A stretch of DNA of 55,786 nt from Propionibacteriaceae bacterium (GCA_009779115.1 WREX01000003.1:1-55786); one strand, 5' to 3'. Shown: positions 8,966 to 18,522, numbered from the stretch's first letter. Numbers and translations are program-made. Notes: a model not told the origin generated them from the letters alone.

Positions 8966-10030
8966 TCAGGAGTAGAAGGACTCGACGTTGACGCCCTCAA
9001 TCATCGTTCTCGGGACCCGATATGCAGGAAAGTACTTTGTGGCAAGGAGGTCAGTCACTTCACATCCAAGACTGTGGGCGCGCTCGGCGGTGAGTGCATG
9101 ATACCTGTCCGAGTCAACTATCACCGTACCAACAAGATAGTGGCAGCGTTGTCCACCGAATGAAGCTTTAAAGGAGAACAGACTATCGTTCGGACGAGTG
9201 CCTCCACCAAGGTGGAACCACTTCAACCCTTTCTGATTTCCCCACTCAGCGGCAGTCCAGAGCAGAAGATTGTTGGCACCCCTATGTGCTGCTCCAAGAT
9301 TAGACGCAGACAAATGATAGTGCAACCTTTCGCCATCGACGAAGAGCAAGGCTGCTGCGACAATAGTGGCTTCCGCATCCTTGACAACAGCCAGTCGTGT
9401 GCAGTCCCCGAGTACCTCGAAGCATCGATGGAAGTAGTCATCGGAAAAGAAATACTCCTGACCAGCATGCAGTCGGCGCATAGACAAGTCATACAGATAC
9501 CGAAAAGCGTGATCCGGCCGACTGATGGACGCGTCAAGGGCGACAACCTGGGCAGTGAGCCCATGTTTCCGAGCTTGCCGAATCGCTGTTCGGCTACGCC
9601 CTGTCATCTGAGTCCACGTCTGATCTAAGTCCTGGATGGGTACGAGAATCGTGTCAGACAAGTGTCTGACTGTGGCGAAAGGCAAATTAGCCACTCGGTC
9701 GCTGGACACAGCATCCCAGGGGGTGAACCGCAGGAAGAGCGAAATTATTCCGGCAGATCGAAGCATATCGATGAACGCCGACCAATGTCTCCTGAGGAGT
9801 GAATCTGAGAGGCCAGGGGATACGAACACTCCTGAATACCCGTAAGGCGATACACCATCTTGCCATTGTCCAATTTTCCTAGTGATCAAGGGCACTTGGA
9901 AACCACCGGTCGGATCTGTCACGGTGAACCAGGTACCGCCTGCCTCGACAGCGGTGAGATGACCATAAGACTCGCCAAAGTAAAGGCTTGGTACATATCC
10001 GGGCTCAGTTGAACGAATAGCTATTGTCAC
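8966..10030 (-). CDS. FemAB/GNAT-fold aminoacyl- or acyltransferase of a glycan locus
   Basis: A 354-residue protein of the FemAB-like/GNAT superfamily. The core stretch GRSRTAIRQARKHGLTAQVV, then YHLSASNLGAAHRGANNLLLW and WFHLGGG, matches the fold used by Fem transferases, which move amino acids from charged tRNA. In polysaccharide clusters such proteins are thought to modify the sugar chain or lipid-linked unit. GTG 10030 was chosen because AAGGAG lies eight bases upstream; the longer frame to 10081 lacks a ribosome site. It is transcribed alone, divergent from the glycosyltransferase at 10342. Substrate and acyl donor are unknown. Confidence 0.7.
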   Translation of the reverse strand: MTIAIRSTEPGYVPSLYFGESYGHLTAVEAGGTWFTVTDPTGGFQVPLITRKIGQWQDGVSPYGYSGVFVSPGLSDSLLRRHWSAFIDMLRSAGIISLFLRFTPWDAVSSDRVANLPFATVRHLSDTILVPIQDLDQTWTQMTGRSRTAIRQARKHGLTAQVVALDASISRPDHAFRYLYDLSMRRLHAGQEYFFSDDYFHRCFEVLGDCTRLAVVKDAEATIVAAALLFVDGERLHYHLSASNLGAAHRGANNLLLWTAAEWGNQKGLKWFHLGGGTRPNDSLFSFKASFGGQRCHYLVGTVIVDSDRYHALTAERAHSLGCEVTDLLATKYFPAYRVPRTMIEGVNVESFYS

Positions 10031-10341
10031 TCCTGAGACTCCTTTTACGAGTGTCCACCAAGAAGGATGGGAGAATTGCACTGCGAAAACATCTTACTTC
10101 AGAAGAGCACACATTAGCTGGCTACGAGTGATGGCGAGCACGTTGCTCGTCAGTATTCCTTCACCACGACAGAAAGCGTTCTATTGGGCAGGGTGGCACC
10201 CGGTGGTCATGCTGTAAGATGACTGTTTGGTGAAGTGTTGTTTTTCTTGGCAGGAACATGTACGAAGTCTCAATGTGATGTGCGAATGCGGTCGAGGGAT
10301 GTCCCTACCTGAGCGTGAAGATGGCGATCCGAGGGGCCAGT
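10031..10341. promoter_or_regulatory. divergent intergenic region (FemAB-like gene / glycosyltransferase)
   Basis: Must contain the promoters for both neighbours. The only structure noted is CGAGCA-CGT-TGCTCG at 10135-10149, a short perfect inverted repeat. No small gene was seen. Confidence 0.3.
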
Positions 10342-11586
10342 ATGAGTGAAGACCATCACGTCTGGATAATCAACCACTATTCGACGATCCCATCAAAGGA
10401 TCATAGTCATGGTCGTCATTTGGGTCTCGCCCAGTATCTATCCGAGTACGGCTGGTACCCAGTTCTCTTCGTAGCAAGCACCACGCATCCTTTGGGAGAA
10501 CAGCGCATGGGAACACTCGCGTGCACAAAAAGGACAATGGAGCTTGGTGTACCATGTGTCTGGATCAGAACACCGGCTTATTGGGGGAAGCAGATGCTTC
10601 GCCTTTTTAACATGATTGCTTTTACTGTTGGCCTGCTCAGACCAGGAGCCACACGAGGCGTGCCCAGGCCAAGTGTTGTGCTTGGGAGCACTGTCCACCC
10701 ATTAGCCGCGTGGGCCGCCAGCAGACTGGCCAAACGATATCGGATTCCTTTCGTATACGAAATCCGTGACATCTGGCCCGAGAGTCTGGTCGACCTCGGA
10801 GCCCTTAGTGCGCGAGGGTTACCCGCCAAACTTCTAGCGCGGCTGTCTGACACCTTGATCAAGAAGGCAGACAGGGTCGTATCGCCGCTGCCGAACATAG
10901 GGCTTTATCTCTCGGATAGGCATTTCCCAGACAAGTTGAGTTCTTACATACCTAATGGTATTGATGCACCATCCAATTGGGAAAGGGAGGACCACACAAC
11001 CCCGAAACGGGGTTCGTTCACATTCATGTATCTGGGCTCCCACGGTTACGGAAACGGGCTTGAGACCTTGCTGAGTGCATTCGACAAGGCATCCCAGCAG
11101 ACATCGACCGTCAAAGCAAGCTTGCGACTAATCGGCGATGGTCCGCGCAAGAAGAAGCTCATGGATTTTGCCAAGACCTTGAGTTCTTCTGAGTCCATCA
11201 CATTCGAAGATAGGATTCCACGGTCTCAGGTCATGGGTAGAGCTCAAGAGGCGGACTGCTTGGTCGCGAGTCTTGCCAACATGCCCGTCCTGCGATATGG
11301 AATCAGCCCTAACAAGTTCTTCGACTATATGCTCGCTGCGAGACCAATCATCTGCGCTGCACCCTCCGGATTGAGTCCAATCGAAGAGGCTGGGGCCGGT
11401 CTGACTGTTGAGCCAGGGGATGAGTCCGGACTATGCCAGGCAATGACTGAAATGCTGGCCGCCGGTGATGAGAAGCGCATACAGATGGGCCTACAGGGCA
11501 GAGACTATGTACTGAAACATTTCACATACCATGATTTGGCTGCGAGACTCGCTGGCATTCTCAAGTCTTTGGTTGTCGAACAGTGA
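10342..11586 (+). CDS. glycosyltransferase family 4 (WbuB-like)
   Basis: A 414-residue GT-B fold enzyme. The N terminus HVWIINHYSTIP and the HGRHLGLAQYLSEYGW region match the WbuB/GT4 group. VYEIRDIWPESLVDLGAL is highly typical, and the donor domain has the E-rich EX7E-like area SPNKFFDYMLAARPIICA. It probably adds a sugar to an undecaprenyl-linked intermediate at the inner face of the membrane. ATG 10342 with GAGGGG five bases upstream is preferred to GTG 10315 or ATG 10321. It is first in the plus-strand run that continues to the epimerase. Donor and acceptor cannot be read from sequence. Confidence 0.85.
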   Translation: MSEDHHVWIINHYSTIPSKDHSHGRHLGLAQYLSEYGWYPVLFVASTTHPLGEQRMGTLACTKRTMELGVPCVWIRTPAYWGKQMLRLFNMIAFTVGLLRPGATRGVPRPSVVLGSTVHPLAAWAASRLAKRYRIPFVYEIRDIWPESLVDLGALSARGLPAKLLARLSDTLIKKADRVVSPLPNIGLYLSDRHFPDKLSSYIPNGIDAPSNWEREDHTTPKRGSFTFMYLGSHGYGNGLETLLSAFDKASQQTSTVKASLRLIGDGPRKKKLMDFAKTLSSSESITFEDRIPRSQVMGRAQEADCLVASLANMPVLRYGISPNKFFDYMLAARPIICAAPSGLSPIEEAGAGLTVEPGDESGLCQAMTEMLAAGDEKRIQMGLQGRDYVLKHFTYHDLAARLAGILKSLVVEQ

Positions 11587-11770
11587 GGAAGTCATCAATA
11601 ATCTGGCGAATCCGAGATGTCCTCAGTTGACAGGTAGAATCGATTCCTACTAGGCGGTACGGTATGGTAATTGGCGTGAAGGCCAATCTTCTCAGAGTCA
11701 AAGTATCCGAGATCGCACAGACGAAGGCTGTGTGCCAGTCATGTGCATACTGGACTTCTGGTGGTGATAG

Positions 11771-13279
11771 ATGCGGTCAACACTAACTCAAAGCATACGT
11801 GGTCATCAGACAAGGGACTTAGATGACCTCAACACCACACAAAGCCCTTCACCCACACTATTCAGGAGTAGGACGGTCATTGCGGTCGTTATGCTCATGT
11901 GCTTAATCGTCCTCTACGAGAGTTATGTCTATATAATTCAACCAGGATTTCCTGATATGGGCATGCGACTTCGGGTTATACCTGCTGCTGCGCAACTAAT
12001 AATGTTTGGTCTTGCTCTGATTCCAATTCGCTTCCTTCCGATTCATTGGAATCGAATGTCTTCGGTCACCCTGTGGTTCTTGTATGTGATCCTGATTGGC
12101 CCAGCGATTTGTCTCATTCCAACCACCGTGTACGCTCCGATTCCACTTGCCATGGCATACTCCCTATTGCTCTTGCTGGGCTTCCTAATTGCTATCCTCT
12201 TTGCAGGCAAGTCTGATCCGAAGCCCTTGTTCTGGAAAAAATCAACGCTGTCAGTGCCAGTAGCCATTTTCTGTCTGGTTACTGTGTTTGTGCATGTCGT
12301 CCTCAACCGAGTGTCACCGATCAGTTTCAACTTACCCCAACTGTCAGACATTTACGACGTTCGCGGAGATTACCAGGATGCTGTGATCCAGTCCCCCCTC
12401 GTGATGCCGTTGGTGGGTTTGCAATCAAACTGCATCAATCCGATCATGATGGTTATCGGCGGACACAACATGAGGCGGATTTGGTTGCTAGTCGTGGCCG
12501 TTGTCAGCCAACTCATACTGTTTTCTGCTACCGGAATGAAGACGGCCTTGTTCTCTGCACCAATCATCATTGTGTTGCTCATCTGGGGGAGATGGGCGAA
12601 AGCCCGGCCGATCCATGTTGTCGTCGCTGCACTGGCCGTCCCTGTTATAGCCCTGATCATTGACGGTATCACTCATGGGCACGCATGGACATCGTACTTT
12701 GTGCGACGCTTGGTTCTGGCGCCATCAACACTGTCAGGCGCATATTTTGAGTATTTCTCTACTCATGAACTGAACTACTTGGGTGGGATTATTCGTCGCG
12801 TCTTCGGCCTCCAACCGTCGCTTCCGCCCGCTTATCAGGTCTCTGATTATTTAATCGGACAAACTGTGTCTATGAACGCAAATTCTTTCGCTGCCGGATT
12901 CGCGGACTTTGGCGTCTTGGGCGTCTTTATCGTGGGAGCGGTCATAGGTCTGTTCCTTCGGTTCTTGGATCGGGCGTCAGTCGGCCTACCGATGTCCTAT
13001 TTACTCCCTCTATGCCTCTATCCAACTATTACCCTCAGCAATGCCGCCATACAAACATCTCTCATTACCAATGGACTTATTGCGATTCCGTTTGCCCTGG
13101 CGATGATGCCACTCGGAGTGCGTTCAGCACTGAATCCTTCGCCGGGAATATCATCCCCAAATACTGAGAATCATTCTTCCTACAACTGGCTCAGTGGAAT
13201 CGCATCTCACCCCAACCATTCGGTTGTCCACGAGAGGGTTAGCTTGCATCCTGATGCTGTCCATTCGAGGAAGAAATGA
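11771..13279 (+). CDS. multi-span membrane protein, probable Wzy-type polysaccharide polymerase
   Basis: 502 residues with roughly ten or more hydrophobic segments (for example VIAVVMLMCLIVLYESYVYI and SLLLLLGFLIAILFAG) and a long central loop with few charges. There is no strong conserved motif, as is usual for Wzy proteins. The assignment rests on topology, length and its place between glycosyltransferases in a locus that also has a flippase. It would join repeat units at the outer face of the membrane. The coding sequence is clearly AT-richer than the housekeeping flanks, again typical of Wzy. The last ~55 residues are a polar tail. The start has only a weak GGTGATAG upstream. The 184-bp gap before it shows no gene. 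Confidence 0.68.
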   Translation: MRSTLTQSIRGHQTRDLDDLNTTQSPSPTLFRSRTVIAVVMLMCLIVLYESYVYIIQPGFPDMGMRLRVIPAAAQLIMFGLALIPIRFLPIHWNRMSSVTLWFLYVILIGPAICLIPTTVYAPIPLAMAYSLLLLLGFLIAILFAGKSDPKPLFWKKSTLSVPVAIFCLVTVFVHVVLNRVSPISFNLPQLSDIYDVRGDYQDAVIQSPLVMPLVGLQSNCINPIMMVIGGHNMRRIWLLVVAVVSQLILFSATGMKTALFSAPIIIVLLIWGRWAKARPIHVVVAALAVPVIALIIDGITHGHAWTSYFVRRLVLAPSTLSGAYFEYFSTHELNYLGGIIRRVFGLQPSLPPAYQVSDYLIGQTVSMNANSFAAGFADFGVLGVFIVGAVIGLFLRFLDRASVGLPMSYLLPLCLYPTITLSNAAIQTSLITNGLIAIPFALAMMPLGVRSALNPSPGISSPNTENHSSYNWLSGIASHPNHSVVHERVSLHPDAVHSRKK

Positions 13280-13312
13280 TCGGTCTTCACGTCGATTGGA
13301 GGGAGAACCACT

Positions 13313-14512
13313 ATGGGTGACTCCAAGACGACTTCATTGTCAAGAAACAACACAACCAAAGTCGCTCTGGTACCCCAACAGGTGACCAGGCGTCATGTTC
13401 GTATCGCCCACGTCAGTTCTGTTCATCCATGGTCTGATAATAGAATCCACTTTCGTGAATGCCAGTCATTAGCCCAAGCCGGATATGAGGTGACGCTCGT
13501 GGCTGTCGAAACAGACATGGTTGGTATCCGTCCTGCTGTGTCAGTCCGGGCGTACAAGGGTAGGAACTCACGGTTGACGCGAATGGTTTTTGGCTCGTGG
13601 GCTGCGATTGGCATGGCGCTGCGATCTCACCCCCACATTGTTCACTTACATGATCCAGAGTTGTCATGGGCAATACCGCTCCTTCGCATAGCTGGGAAAC
13701 ACGTCATCTATGATGCCCACGAGGATCTTCCCTCCCAACTCTTGGACAAGTCATATATAAACCCCAGGCTACGCCGGATCACCTCGTATGTCGGTCGCCT
13801 CATTGTTGGGTTGACTCGATCGGCATCCCACGTCATCACGGCAACGGAGAAGATCGCGGAGCGATATCCGCAAGGCAAAGTCACTGTTGTTCACAACTAT
13901 CCTCCGGCTCTGCCACGGGTAAAATCTGTCACTCCCCTAGTAGAACGGGAAAACAGAGTGGTGTATCTCGGAGGAATAACCGAGGGGCGAGGCTTCAGCC
14001 AGATGATCGATGCCACAAAGGAGGAATCATGGCCGTTCGAATGGAAACTTATCTTGGCAGGCCCGATATCCGATCAACTCAGGACTCGCTTGGAAGACAC
14101 ACAAACAAACCCCCGTGTCGAATACCTCGGCCGATTGCCACCTGATGACGCGCGGGCACTACTCGACACTGCCAAGGTGGGATTGTGCCTCTTTCAGGAC
14201 ACCTCTGCGCACCGGGATGCCCTGCCCACCAAGGTCTTCGAGTACCTGGAGGCAGGCTTGCCAGTCATAGCGTCTGATTTTCCGCTGTGGAAGCAGCTGT
14301 TTGAGACTTGTGGGATATTGGTTGACCAGTCATCTCCATCTGAAGTGGCACGAGCAGTGGCAGCCTACGACGCCCACCCGGATCTCCTTGTGCATCATTC
14401 TGCTCAGGCCTTGGCCGTGTCGGCTGAAAGCACCTGGGACAGCGAAGCTGCGAAACTCCTGGGGGTATACGCTGACCTCACGAGGCGGTCGACATCGGAT
14501 TCGTCCGCATGA
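13313..14512 (+). CDS. glycosyltransferase family 4
   Basis: A 399-residue GT-B enzyme. An N-terminal acceptor domain has HPWSDNRIHFRECQSLAQAG, HIVHLHDPEL and YDAHEDLPSQ. A donor domain follows with VYLGGITEGRGFSQMIDA and the conserved LPTKVFEYLEAGLPVIASDF. The ATG has GGAGGGAG about eight bases upstream. It is a tandem paralogue of the next gene, sharing blocks such as FQDT-AHRDALPTKVFEYLEAGLPVI. The first ~27 residues are extra relative to the paralogue. It likely acts in assembly of the repeat unit; the sugar is unknown. Confidence 0.87.
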   Translation: MGDSKTTSLSRNNTTKVALVPQQVTRRHVRIAHVSSVHPWSDNRIHFRECQSLAQAGYEVTLVAVETDMVGIRPAVSVRAYKGRNSRLTRMVFGSWAAIGMALRSHPHIVHLHDPELSWAIPLLRIAGKHVIYDAHEDLPSQLLDKSYINPRLRRITSYVGRLIVGLTRSASHVITATEKIAERYPQGKVTVVHNYPPALPRVKSVTPLVERENRVVYLGGITEGRGFSQMIDATKEESWPFEWKLILAGPISDQLRTRLEDTQTNPRVEYLGRLPPDDARALLDTAKVGLCLFQDTSAHRDALPTKVFEYLEAGLPVIASDFPLWKQLFETCGILVDQSSPSEVARAVAAYDAHPDLLVHHSAQALAVSAESTWDSEAAKLLGVYADLTRRSTSDSSA

Positions 14513-14607
14513 CCTGGGAATTCGATCAAAGAGTTCGTGTCGAATCGTCGAGGGTCACCGAAGGATTCCACGAATCCGAGTTCTGAAAGCAGGAATGGAA
14601 CAATGCT

Positions 14608-15780
14608 ATGAGAGTGTTGCACGTTGCTACGAATCATCCTTGGACTGACAACCGTGTTCACTATAGGGAATGCACTTCACTGGCATGTGCTGGATACGAT
14701 GTGACGCTGATCGCGGCCACCGCTGATCACGCTGTCCCTGGTCCTAGTCCAGTTAAACTCGTCATTGTCCCCCGTCATCGACTGCGGTGGAGAATGCTGA
14801 TTGCCCCTGGGCGAGCCGTGCTTGAAAGTGTTAAGCGTCATGCTCACATCGTTCACCTACACGATCCCGAGCTTGTATTCGCCATCCCGGTTCTGCGAAT
14901 CCTTGGGATGAAGGTCATCTTTGACGCACATGAGGATTACCGTGTGAGCTTCCTTTCCTGGCTTCATCAGCCTTGGCACAGACGTGCAATATTGAGTGTT
15001 TTAGGCCGAGTCATCGTCTTCCTTGGTGGTCTGGCTACGCATGTGATAGCCGCCACAGAGACAATCGCAGTGCGCTACCCCACAAGGAGAGTATCTATCC
15101 TGCATAACTACCCTCCCCTGTCAAGACTTGCCGAATCCAGTACGCCCATTCACCAGCGCTCGAAGACTGTCATCTACATTGGTGGGTTCTCAGATGCCAG
15201 AGGCATCCACCAAATGATCGATGCGACACACCATGCCCTGTGGCCTAGTGACTGGACATTGGTGGTTGCAGGCCCAGGCTCAGGAAACTTGAGGACAGAG
15301 CTTTCCAACACCATCTCTCACCCACGAGTCAGGTACTTGGGACTCCTACCCCCGCAAGAGGCTCGCGCTTTGCTGGATGACGCTCGGGTAGGACTGTGTG
15401 TCTTTCAAGACACCGCCGCGCATCGGGACGCCTTGCCCACCAAGGTTTTCGAATACTTAGAAGCTGGACTGCCAGTCATCGTGTCCAATTTTCCACTCTG
15501 GCGCACCCTGTTCAACCAATGCGGAACCTTCGTCAATCAAGAGTCATCAATGGAGATAGCACGCGCAGTAGCAGCGTACGACCAGGATGCCCGACTTCTA
15601 GAGACACACGCCACAAAGGCCCACCATCTCGCTATCACCCAGTTCAATTGGGAGCACGAGGTGACATGTCTCCTTGACGTGTATCAAATGATCGCGAGGA
15701 AACATCAACCGCATCAACACCCCCACCATCCCCTTGGAAAAGCCAACCTCGCATCTGAATCTTCAAGCCCGGGGAATTGA
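14608..15780 (+). CDS. glycosyltransferase family 4, tandem paralogue of the preceding gene
   Basis: 390 residues with the same order of motifs as its neighbour: NHPWTDNRVHYRECTSLACAG, HIVHLHDPELVFAIPVLRI, FDAHEDYRVS, VIYIGGFSDARGIHQMIDAT and LPTKVFEYLEAGLPVIVSNF. The two genes arose by duplication and have diverged, so they probably make different linkages or successive additions of related sugars. There is a 95-bp gap after the first copy. The last ~20 residues are His/Pro-rich (HQPHQHPHHP), an unusual tail. The start is close to the paralogue's conserved N terminus and has only a modest ribosome site. Confidence 0.87.
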   Translation: MRVLHVATNHPWTDNRVHYRECTSLACAGYDVTLIAATADHAVPGPSPVKLVIVPRHRLRWRMLIAPGRAVLESVKRHAHIVHLHDPELVFAIPVLRILGMKVIFDAHEDYRVSFLSWLHQPWHRRAILSVLGRVIVFLGGLATHVIAATETIAVRYPTRRVSILHNYPPLSRLAESSTPIHQRSKTVIYIGGFSDARGIHQMIDATHHALWPSDWTLVVAGPGSGNLRTELSNTISHPRVRYLGLLPPQEARALLDDARVGLCVFQDTAAHRDALPTKVFEYLEAGLPVIVSNFPLWRTLFNQCGTFVNQESSMEIARAVAAYDQDARLLETHATKAHHLAITQFNWEHEVTCLLDVYQMIARKHQPHQHPHHPLGKANLASESSSPGN

Positions 15781-15905
15781 TCGTGACCATCCAAAAAATC
15801 GAGCAGATCCGTCGAGCACCTTGTCGTTCGCGATGCTACAATCACGGCACGAAGTAGGTGACTGGTCATAAGCCAAGAAACGAATCCGACGAAAACGAGG
15901 AACAG

Positions 15906-17042
15906 ATGAGGATTGTCAGTGTAGTTGGAGCGAGACCCCAGTTTGTGAAACTCGCTCCTATCGCCAAGGCGGCTCGTGACGCCGGGGTTGAACATGTCAT
16001 CGTCCACACAGGTCAGCACTATGACCCAATGTTATCCGATACGTTTTTTTGTGATCTCGGTATCCCTACACCCGATGTCAACCTCAATGTTGGCAGTGGT
16101 AGTCACGGGGTGCAAACCGGTCAGATGCTCGCTGCACTTGATCCAGTCTTGGAGGACTATTCTCCTAATTGGGTCCTGGTTTATGGTGACACGAATTCGA
16201 CGCTGGCCGCAGCGCTCAGCGCAGTGAAGATGCATCTCCCAGTGGCGCATTTGGAGGCCGGCCTCAGGAGCTTCAATCGTCGCATGCCAGAAGAGCACAA
16301 TAGGGTGGTTGTCGATCACGTCGCAGACCTTTTGCTGGCTCCAACCAGCCTCGCAGCCCAGAACCTCAAGGCCGAGGGACTGGAGTCGAGTACGGTAATC
16401 GTTGGTGATGTGATGGTCGACGTACTTTTAGACGTCCGTGACAAGGTCATCGGGCACGTCAGCCGGGCAAAGCAATCTCTCGGTTTGTCAAAAGACAACT
16501 ACTACGTTGCTACAATTCATCGGGCAGATAACACCGACGATCCGGCAAGGTTATCGGCCATTTTGGATGCACTGGGTTCATTGGATAAGCCGTCGGTTCT
16601 CTTGGTCCACCCGCGACTCGCCGTAAAAGCGACAGCTTGGGGCATGAAGATCGGTCGCGGGAATCTCCATGAGCACCCTGCGCTGGCATACCCCGATCTC
16701 GTGGCTGCTGTCCTATCCAGCGCAGGAGTGGTGACCGACTCAGGCGGATTACAGAAGGAAGCATTCTTGTTGCGTGTGCCCTGCACCACTGTTCGGACCG
16801 AGACTGAGTGGTCCGAGACTGTGGATTGCGGCTGGAACGTGCTCGCGCACGACCCCGGAACCATTCCGAAAGCAGTGATGAGACCAATTCCACCTCCCAC
16901 TGACGCCACTCCCTACGGAGACGGTCATGCAGCCCAAGATGTCATCAAAGCATTGGCTCAGCATTCCGATGTCTCATCAGGGGGCGTTTACGGGACTGGG
17001 CGACTCGTCAGTCTCCAACCGACAACCCACACAATAGAGTAA
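15906..17042 (+). CDS. non-hydrolysing UDP-N-acetylglucosamine-type 2-epimerase (WecB/WbpI family)
   Basis: 378 residues. Family motifs are GARPQFVKLAPI, VIVHTGQHYDPM, VLVYGDTNSTLA, HLEAGLRSFNRRMPEEHNR and VVTDSGGLQKEAF. It inverts C2 of a UDP-N-acetyl sugar. Given the nearby 2,3-diacetamido-uronate operon, it is a good candidate for the WbpI/WlbD step (UDP-GlcNAc(3NAc)A to the manno form). The RSFN-RMPEE segment is compatible with that group, but simple UDP-ManNAc formation (WecB) cannot be excluded. ATG 15906 follows GAGGAACAG; the upstream extension to 15858 is polar and atypical. Its last 55 bp overlap the convergent flippase gene. Confidence 0.88.
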   Translation: MRIVSVVGARPQFVKLAPIAKAARDAGVEHVIVHTGQHYDPMLSDTFFCDLGIPTPDVNLNVGSGSHGVQTGQMLAALDPVLEDYSPNWVLVYGDTNSTLAAALSAVKMHLPVAHLEAGLRSFNRRMPEEHNRVVVDHVADLLLAPTSLAAQNLKAEGLESSTVIVGDVMVDVLLDVRDKVIGHVSRAKQSLGLSKDNYYVATIHRADNTDDPARLSAILDALGSLDKPSVLLVHPRLAVKATAWGMKIGRGNLHEHPALAYPDLVAAVLSSAGVVTDSGGLQKEAFLLRVPCTTVRTETEWSETVDCGWNVLAHDPGTIPKAVMRPIPPPTDATPYGDGHAAQDVIKALAQHSDVSSGGVYGTGRLVSLQPTTHTIE

Positions 17043-18238
17043 TGAACGGCTTGAGCCACGACGAACGCCCCACAGGTAGCCACTAAACTCAGACCGATAC
17101 CGTGGGCAATGAATGCTGATCCCAAAGTGAGAACCATCCGAATGACAGAGACCACTATCCACGATCTGGATTGCAGGATCGTGAAAACCGGGCTAACGGT
17201 GGAACCGATGATCGCAGCTGCCGAACCAACGCAGAGAACTTGGGCTAGCTGTCCGGCGACGATCCAGTTGGGCCCCAGGATCAACGGGAAGAGTTGACGG
17301 GAGAGCGAAATAAAGACGATGAGAATGAGGCCAGCCACTCCAGCGAGTATGGCGGATGCTCTCAGGTAGTACCTATTCAGACCAGCGGAACCCTGCCGAA
17401 ACCTGCTCGCGAACTCCGCGGCAAAGACCTGACCGATGGCGCCACCAATAGTTATAATCGGAATAGAGACAATGCGTTGTGCCATTCCCATTTGACCGAC
17501 CGCCACCGAGCCAAACCATGTGCCTACAATCAGTGTTGGCAATTGATTACTCAGGTCACCGATAATCCCCGACGGGGCCATGATCGCAGGCAGACGCCGG
17601 AACTCCCTCGCCACGGCTCGGTATGTACTCGTTTGAGGACGTACTCGAAGGTCCTTGGTAGCCTTGACGAGCGGGACAAAACCCATCGAACTTCCGATGA
17701 CATTTCCAAGCAGGAGCCCGACACCTGATCGAGTAACCACCGATAGTATTAACTGGGATAATGTTGTGCCTAAAGACTGAATCGGCGTTCGTCGTGCGAC
17801 CACTCCATAACTACTCTCCCTCAAAGCTCCCTGTGTCAGGGTGAGAAAGGCTGCCGATAACAGAATCATAAGGCCCACCCACAGGGGAGCCAAGGGTATT
17901 GATGTAAGAGTCGGAACGGTGCGAGTCCACCACAGAAAGGCCACGACCGCACTCGCCAAGAGCGCTCCGATTAGTGCGCTGGTGAGGGACAGACGGAATA
18001 ATCGACGGGCAGTGTCCTGCTCTCGCGGGATGATGATTCCAGCGTCAAATTTGAGTGTGACTGAAGGCGCAACCGCAGCAACCAAGGACACAATGACAGT
18101 GTAGTTTCCGTAGGCACTTGGCGGATACAAGCGAGCCAGGAAAATAGTGGAGATCGCAATAATCACCTGGCTAAGAACTGCTCCACTCGCGATCGCCGCC
18201 ACACCTTTCACGACTCGACCTGCACCGAAATGCGCCAA
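16988..18238 (-). CDS. polysaccharide/oligosaccharide flippase, Wzx-like (MOP superfamily)
   Basis: 416 residues with about twelve hydrophobic segments. The N terminus GAVLSQVIIAISTIFLARLY and SPSAYGNY-like sequence are typical of lipopolysaccharide/teichuronic flippases. It should move the undecaprenyl-linked repeat unit to the outer face for the polymerase. The start is TTG 18238 with GGTGGTG-type purines upstream; no ATG fits. It is the only minus-strand gene between the plus-strand runs and ends inside the epimerase gene (55-bp antisense overlap), which hints at a rearranged locus. Confidence 0.83.
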   Translation of the reverse strand: MAHFGAGRVVKGVAAIASGAVLSQVIIAISTIFLARLYPPSAYGNYTVIVSLVAAVAPSVTLKFDAGIIIPREQDTARRLFRLSLTSALIGALLASAVVAFLWWTRTVPTLTSIPLAPLWVGLMILLSAAFLTLTQGALRESSYGVVARRTPIQSLGTTLSQLILSVVTRSGVGLLLGNVIGSSMGFVPLVKATKDLRVRPQTSTYRAVAREFRRLPAIMAPSGIIGDLSNQLPTLIVGTWFGSVAVGQMGMAQRIVSIPIITIGGAIGQVFAAEFASRFRQGSAGLNRYYLRASAILAGVAGLILIVFISLSRQLFPLILGPNWIVAGQLAQVLCVGSAAAIIGSTVSPVFTILQSRSWIVVSVIRMVLTLGSAFIAHGIGLSLVATCGAFVVAQAVHYSIVWVVGWRLTSRPVP

Positions 18239-18327
18239 TTCACCACCATCCTTGCAGGACGACTATCTGATGTGTCGCGTTTACCACGGATCGTCGCGAC
18301 ACTTGACGAGATTGCATCCCCGAATAC

Positions 18328-18392
18328 TGCCACTGACGACGATGCATGGTCGTCATCATAACGGTTGATGACTACCGTGTGCCACTGACGAC
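18328..18392. repeat. 13-bp direct repeats in a divergent intergenic region
   Basis: TGCCACTGACGAC occurs at 18328-18340 and again at 18380-18392. The first copy also forms half of GACGAC-N8-GTCGTC (18335-18354). They lie between the divergent flippase and amidotransferase genes and may be regulator sites. The rest of 18239-18522 shows no gene. Confidence 0.4.
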
Positions 18393-18522
18393 AGTCTCCG
18401 AGCCCACGCCCTGTCGTGATAGAGTGCTCGATTGTCGATGAATCTGTGGGGTGCACACTGCACGATATCGTGTCCCCTGAGAGCATCGATCAGAATTAGC
18501 AGACGTGCACAGGAGGCCAGCG

